Source: Cylindrobasidium torrendii FP15055 ss-10
Lineage: Eukaryota > Basidiomycota > Agaricomycetes > Agaricales > Physalacriaceae
DNA: 40,812 bases
Assembly (NCBI GenBank): GCA_000934385.1
Contig: KN880651.1
Coordinates: 1 to 40,812 of the forward strand
Direction of reading: 5' to 3'
This document shows, one piece after another, positions 36,002-40,812 of the stretch. The position numbers were made by a program, and so were the translations under genes. Positions within the stretch are counted from its first letter, which is position 1. The number at the start of each line of letters is the position of its first letter. The notes beneath the pieces are model-generated. The model had not been told where the DNA came from and ran no database searches. It worked only from the letters and a program-made list of their open reading frames with translations.

Positions 36002-38533
36002 ATGCCGAAACCTTCAGTTATGGAGGAGAAGCATAAAGACAAAGTGGCTGCACCGTCGACTGTGAAGCAGTCGAGAGGTCGTCTAGTGTTTTTTTTGGCC
36101 GTACTTCTTGCTGCTGTTGGCTACGGACTTCAATCACGCCAACAGCTCTCGAAGGACGTCCCGGACGCGTACATTCTGTGCACTCCCGACGACGCGAAGG
36201 TGTACACTGTCGACACAGCGAACTCGCGCGCGCAATGTGTCGCGGTCAACGGCTCGTACATCATTGGCGTTGGGTCTCTAGGCGGGTCATTGAACGACAC
36301 GTATGTCTCTGCGCTGACTACTGTCTAGAGGACGTCCAGGGAAAGTTGGACGCTTCCAGAATGCCCGTTTTCTATACGCCTGCTGGTTCTAGCATCGTCC
36401 CCGGAATGACCGGTACGTCCCCGGCGCGTAATGCGTTGCTTCACAGCCTGAGCTTCGATAGATTCACACTGCCACATTCTTGAATATGGCGCGAGCAAGA
36501 TCATCCCTCTCGAGGAAGGCAAGACAATCAAAGGCACGTTTTTTCGAAGTGTACTAGTAGAAGTGAAGGTAACCATTGTTGACAAAAGAGGTGGTCGCTT
36601 CGATCCGCAACTACATCCTCAAAAACCCGGACATCCACGCCAACAAATCCAAGATCATTGAGGGCTGGGGATGGGACCACACCGTCTGGCCCGAGAAACG
36701 CTGGCCCAGTGCTGTGAGTCCACTTGACGTCCACCTGGCTAACGAGCAGCGCTCACGATGCTGACACTTTGCTACCAAAGGCTGATCTTGAGGAGGATCC
36801 CGTTATTCGCGGTCGCCCCGTGGTACTACAGAGCAAAGATGGACACGGAATTTGGGTATCTCGTGCTACACTGGAGGCAAATATGCCATTTATCCAAGAT
36901 ATGGAAGGCGGTGTCATCGCCCGCGATGCAAATGGCGATGCTTCAGGTATGTCGAAACGCCCTGAGATTTGTATACCGGAGTCTCAGCATGAGTTCGTAC
37001 TAGGATTGTTCTTGGATAATGCACAGGATCTAGTGGAGCTTCCGAAAGCGACGGATGAGTCACTTTACAAGAAATTGGACGTGACGGTCAAGACGGCGTT
37101 GTCTTTGTATGCTGCGTCGAGAAATGACACAGGCGAGGTCACTGACATGCTCTCAGCGGTCTCACGTCGCTACACGATGCTGCCCTCAAGCCAGAGTCGC
37201 TAGCATTTTTCGAGAGGTGATTGCGTTTTTTATATCGTCAGCAGCGTTGATGAGAGATTCGGCGCCTAGACAAGCAGCACAGGGAACCCTGCCTGTGAGT
37301 CTTTCCGAATGTGCAAATGTCTTTTTCGCTGAAATAACCCTTTAGATTCGTATCTACGGCATGCGATTTTTCAATGAGACAGAAGAGTATTGGGGCGACA
37401 AGGTCAAGCCTATCATTGGGGCCGGGGACGGGCGTCTCCACTCTCGCAGTGTAAAGATGTTTGGCGACGGTACGATTACAACAACTTTTACTTCGACCTG
37501 CCTCACAGTCGGCTAGGTGCTCTTAGGACTGGTGGTGCCGCGGTACGGGCAAAAGTACCTCTCTTCTTGCACTCACCGATGATACCCGTTTCTAGCTCTA
37601 TGAACCATATTTCGACAACCCTTCTACGAACGGATTCATGCGGCTATCAAATGAAGCTATGGACAACCTCATTCCTCGATTCCTGCGGGACGGCTGGCAA
37701 GTGGTAGGAGCTACAACAATCCAACGATGATCAGTACAACTCATGTCCCGGAAGAATGTGCACGCCATTGGGGATCGCGCGAATGGGCTGGTTCTTGACG
37801 CGTTTGAAAGGGCTCTCGATGGTGTCGATGTCGTTGCGCTTCGCCCGCGCCTTGAACATGCTCAACTGCTATCTGAGTCCGACATGAAGCGCTTCGGGAG
37901 ATTGGGAGGTGAGCTCGGCTCGCCCCATTTTGGCTCACTGTTGAATTTCTTCCTTGCTTCTCAGTTATCGCAAGTGTCCAACCAACTCATGTGTATGTCA
38001 TTTGACTGCTCGCCTTGAATCCGCTGACTTTCAATCATACAAGCACGGATGATATGTGGTACGCGGAAGATCGTTTGGGTCCAGAGCGAATCAAAGGCCT
38101 GTATGCATTCCGCTCAATCCTCGACAACAATGCACGAATTACCCTTGGCTCCGACTTCCCCGTTGAAGGCCCGAACCCTCTCGCCGGTTTCTTCGCTGCG
38201 ATTACTCGTGTCGCCGTGGACGGCAGTTCGCCCCATGGGCCCGGAGGATGGTTCCCGGAGCAAAAACTCACCAGGCAAGAGGCCCTACGTGGTGCGTTCA
38301 AATGACCATTGGGTCGAAAGTGAATTGATTGTTGTGGGCATCCCGCAGGACTTACTATCGATCCCGCATACGCTTCGTTCACCGAAGAAACCCTTGGATC
38401 GCTGGAAGTAGGCAAACGATGTGATCTTGTCGTTCTGTCCCAGGACATCATGACCATCCCTGTGGACCAAATCCTCAAGACCAAGGTCCTGGCCACTGTT
38501 ATGGATGGCAAACCTGTCTACGGCGGGTTTTGA
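36002..38533 (+). CDS. Membrane-anchored amidohydrolase (YtcJ-like), 15 exons
   Basis: Exons: 36002-36300, 36360-36412, 36462-36533, 36589-36713, 36781-36946, 37004-37106, 37157-37216, 37270-37294, 37346-37469, 37517-37542, 37596-37703, 37755-37908, 37965-37992, 38044-38291 and 38349-38533. All phases close to 591 residues. A hydrophobic segment (about 29-43, LVFFLAVLLAAVGYG) anchors a metal-dependent hydrolase: the HxH of MTDSHCHILEYG, KMFGDGALRTGG, His in VHAIGDRAN, RPRLEHAQLL and the metal Asp in TLGSDFPVEGPNPL. The substrate is unknown; relatives hydrolyse amides or cyclic amides. Exons 8, 10 and 13 are 25, 26 and 28 nt. Intron 3 appears to use a GC donor (G|GCACGT at 36534), giving KTIK-EVVASIRNY; a GT alternative at 36549 would make a 40-nt intron and add five residues. 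The first intron's acceptor (36359) is the least certain. Confidence 0.85.
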
Positions 38534-38764
38534 TTAAACTTCAACGCGTGCGCGCAAGCTCCGTTCCTCTTCTACCCTTTTTCAGGGGAGAATGTAGCTT
38601 GGAGTGGTCGCTACTACCACTTACATCGCACCTTATCTTCTCCTTCGATATCTGCTCATTGCAGTCCCCCTCCCCTTGTCTTCAAATCAATACACCCCGG
38701 TACTTTTTCTTGATACAGTTTTAGCACACGCAGACCCAGGTCGCAAATTGGACACACAGCGGCC
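38534..38764. other. Amidohydrolase 3' region
   Basis: 231 nt, pyrimidine-rich on the plus strand (CCCCCTCCCCTTGTCTTC). Probable 3' UTR; no separate feature recognised. Confidence 0.4.
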
Positions 38765-39230
38765 GTGCCGGCGGGAGTTTTGTGCCAACCTAGTGTACCT
38801 TTCTTGTCGACCTCTCGGCCCGTAGCGACACGCACACAACTCGGAACGTGCTTACCGTCGAGCCTATCTCCGGCCCACTCAGCTTGGGGTCTTGTTTTCT
38901 TGCGCTTCTGTGCAGCTGCAGATGTCGCTGATTTCTTCCCGAACTGGTAGCTCCTCACGAAGACTGATATTGCTGTTTTCTCGTTAACAACCCAGTCTAT
39001 CTACGGCACATCGATCCACTGAACTTGACAAGCGCCTTCGAAAAATATCTCAAGTGCGGTGGCCTACACTACAGGAGGCTGAGTGCATCAATCCTGTTGA
39101 TACACAAGGTCCTAATCGGTCTGCTGTGTTCGATCGATGCGCGTGCGTGAATAAGGCCATGCTGAAGAACGCAAGGTACTACTATGAGAAGATTGCATCT
39201 GTCATAGACGGCGATGCAGACAACTATTGA
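38765..39230 (+). CDS. Candidate small two-exon gene, unknown
   Basis: Joining 38765-38946 to 38996-39230 across a 49-nt GTAGCT..CCCAG intron (CTGAT branch) gives 138 residues in a consistent phase. The second exon reads well as protein: STELDKRLRKISQVRWPT, ECINPVDTQGPNRSAVFDRC and MLKNARYYYEKIASVIDGD. I recognise no family. A competing 100-codon frame runs on the minus strand at 38958-38656 with a CPIC motif but no ATG. At most one strand is likely to be coding, and both may be spurious. Confidence 0.22.
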
Positions 39231-39370
39231 GCAATGTCTTGGTATCGAGACTACCGTGCGTACTTCAGTCTTCCAGGGTAGTAGTATGTACTCGCACAAT
39301 TCTAGATCGAGTAGTCTTAGGTTGAGCATGGCAGCATTGACCGGGTAATGTTGATGAATAAGTGGATAGC

Positions 39371-40362
39371 CTACACAGCTAAGGGCAGAGGTGATTTATC
39401 GTAAACAGAGTCGAGTTCCGACCACTCGTCTTCGCCTGCGGTGAGGTCTAGGGTGTGTCTGTTTGTTCCTGCGCTTGCAGACTTGACTTGATTTTCGACA
39501 GAGCCGTTTCCAGATATAACGCTAGCCAGAATCCAGGTCGGGCAAGCGCCCTGCAAGACATTTTCAGTCAGTAAATTCCGCGAAATTTGAAGAGCAGTGC
39601 TTACTGCCATTACAGCGACGAGTGCCACAGCGTAGCCGTTAAAGTCTTTGCTCGATGTCGTTGTCTGGCCAGCGAGCATGATAACTAGAGCTGCGGTATA
39701 GACAAGGGCGGTCTCTGCGATGATCTCTAGAGCTGGTTTGAGTGCCACAGTGGCATAGCCCTTCAGTTTCCTATAACGCAGCATTTTGAAGGCAATAGCA
39801 ACTGTACAATACAGGGTAATGCAGAGGGAGACGCATGGGTACAAGACGCGGATGAATTCTTTTGAGGTGGATTTGACTTCCACAGTGATGAGGATGCCTA
39901 AAGGAACGATGATGAGTATGAATTCAATCTCTCATGTACATGATGAAATAGGAAGCTGCAGGAAGGACCGCGTACCGATGTCGCCAATGACACACAACCC
40001 GGGCAGGACAATGATTCCGGGAGTGCAGCCGTACAGAAGCCAGCAGCGCCATATCTAGTCGGTCGAACTTGGGTGTCAGCTCCGTGCAGCTGTGTAGGCA
40101 AACGTACCAGAATTATGTCTGCTATCAAGACATTCAACCCCATGAGCAGGCTGGGGACTTGGCCCGTTGCATTTGAGCGCCTAGGATTCGTCGTAATGTT
40201 GGGATTTCTGGCCACGAATGCATCGAATTTGACTCGCGTCCACCAGCAGTGTGCGAGCATGGCAGTCGCGAGAACCCACATGAGTACAATTGACCCAACA
40301 AATGTGATGTATGGCCATGAAAGACGAGGCGAGCCGCCGAGGACCTTTTCTCTGTGCGACCA
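39371..40362 (-). CDS. Multi-pass membrane protein, 5' end missing
   Basis: Exons 40362-40108, 40054-39976, 39897-39605 and 39550-39371 join in frame into about 268 residues. Six hydrophobic helices are visible: WPYITFVGSIVLMWVLATA, SLLMGLNVLIADIIL, GIIVLPGLCVIGDIG, CVSLCITLYCTVAIAF, AETALVYTAALVIMLAG and VALVAVMAGACPTWILASV. The DIILIWRCWLLYG motif after helix 2 or 3 is typical of a large basidiomycete family of seven-helix proteins without known function. The C-terminus is acidic. The first helix normally found before the WPY motif is not encoded upstream: a CAG acceptor at 40365 leads into repeat-rich DNA. So exon 1 is either beyond the window or lost. The last intron (54 nt) has no stop and keeps frame. 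Confidence 0.65.
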
Positions 40363-40376
40363 CTGCGTGCACAAAA

Positions 40377-40641
40377 CCCCGTGAAAAAACCAATGCATCT
40401 CACGTAGATTAGACGTGAAATTCACCGTAACTCATGGTGAGACTCACCTAGGAACCTTGAGGGTTCACAGGGTACCCCGTGAAAAAAACCTGTACAATTT
40501 CACTGTGAAATCCATAGTGAAAACTTTCACTTTCACTGGGTCTAGAATTTCGAAGACCAAGGGTCTTTCACTAGGTTTCTCAGTGAAGCAGACAAGGTTT
40601 TTGACAGATAGTTTCTCATGAAATCACGGCACATTTCACTG
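40377..40641. repeat. GTGAA/TTCAC-rich repeat region
   Basis: Thirteen GTGAA or TTCAC pentamers occur in about 265 nt in both orientations. They include a repeated block CCCCGTGAAAAAACC at 40377-40391 and CCCCGTGAAAAAAACC at 40475-40490, palindromic GGTGAGACTCACC near 40436 and TTTCACTGTGAAA near 40498. This looks like the subterminal part of a transposable element or MITE, not a gene. No element boundary could be defined. Confidence 0.5.
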
Positions 40642-40812
40642 CAATTCTGAGGGAAATATTCCTGGTCACTCATTAAGTAGTTTGTTTAGTGGGAAAAATC
40701 ATTTATTAGTAGTATACTAGTAAGTCTATAGTTAACATAGGCAGCATATAGGCGGGTACTCTGGAGGGCAGAAGACATGGAGGCAAGTTCATAGGTAGGA
40801 TGATGGCGGGGA
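40642..40812. other. Window end, no feature seen
   Basis: 171 nt, AT-rich in the first half (TTTATTAGTAGTATACTAG), with no open frame of note. Confidence 0.4.

Overview
This is a nuclear chromosome segment of a filamentous basidiomycete, most likely an agaricomycete (mushroom-forming) fungus. The signs are many introns of about 42-80 nt with GT..AG ends and CTNAC/CTNAT-like branch sites, a fused five-domain AROM protein, proteins with basidiomycete-style architectures, an intron-containing tRNA-Lys and a cut-and-paste transposon of a type common in mushrooms. Gene models below were built by hand: reading frames were joined at splice sites, and the phase was checked at each junction for every protein-coding model.

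Layout. 1-3297: a complete DNA transposon with 29-nt terminal inverted repeats, TA ends and an intact three-exon transposase. 3384-4916 (-): SSU1/malate-type transporter, divergent from 5028-6824 (+), a conserved fungal protein of unknown function. 7667-7755 (-): tRNA-Lys(CUU). 7938-8321 (-): an 89-residue I9-type proteinase inhibitor hidden in three small exons. 9400-11434 (+): sugar transporter. 12249-17274 (-): pentafunctional AROM. 18942-21415 (+): 16-exon amino acid permease. 21626-22666 (+): PER1/PGAP3. 22954-23783 (-): UPF0643 protein. 24263-25368 (+): nucleotidyltransferase-like unknown. 25430-26794 (-): CUS2/Tat-SF1 splicing factor. 27197-27874 (-): complex I 21.3 kDa-type subunit, divergent from 28159-29582 (+), UPF3. 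29754-31623 (-): gamma-glutamyltransferase. 32086-33508 (+): 3-methyladenine DNA glycosylase. 33944-34917 (+): S33 proline iminopeptidase-like hydrolase. 36002-38533 (+): membrane-anchored amidohydrolase in 15 exons. 39371-40362 (-): multi-pass membrane protein whose 5' end is not found, next to a repeat-rich tail at 40377-40641.

Most of the window is ordinary housekeeping and transport content with no sign of an operon-like or cluster-type system. Thematically it holds aromatic amino acid synthesis (AROM), nutrient and sulfite transport, GPI-anchor remodelling (PER1), splicing and mRNA surveillance (CUS2, UPF3), DNA repair (MAG1) and glutathione turnover (GGT). No dedicated new multi-gene system was found. 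The points most worth checking are the apparently intact transposon with symmetric subterminal repeats, an unusual concentration of GC-AG introns (four well supported, one candidate) including one in the NMD factor UPF3 whose retention would create a premature stop, very small internal exons (14-28 nt), a 42-nt optional intron in the SSU1-like gene, and the unannotated-looking I9 inhibitor.
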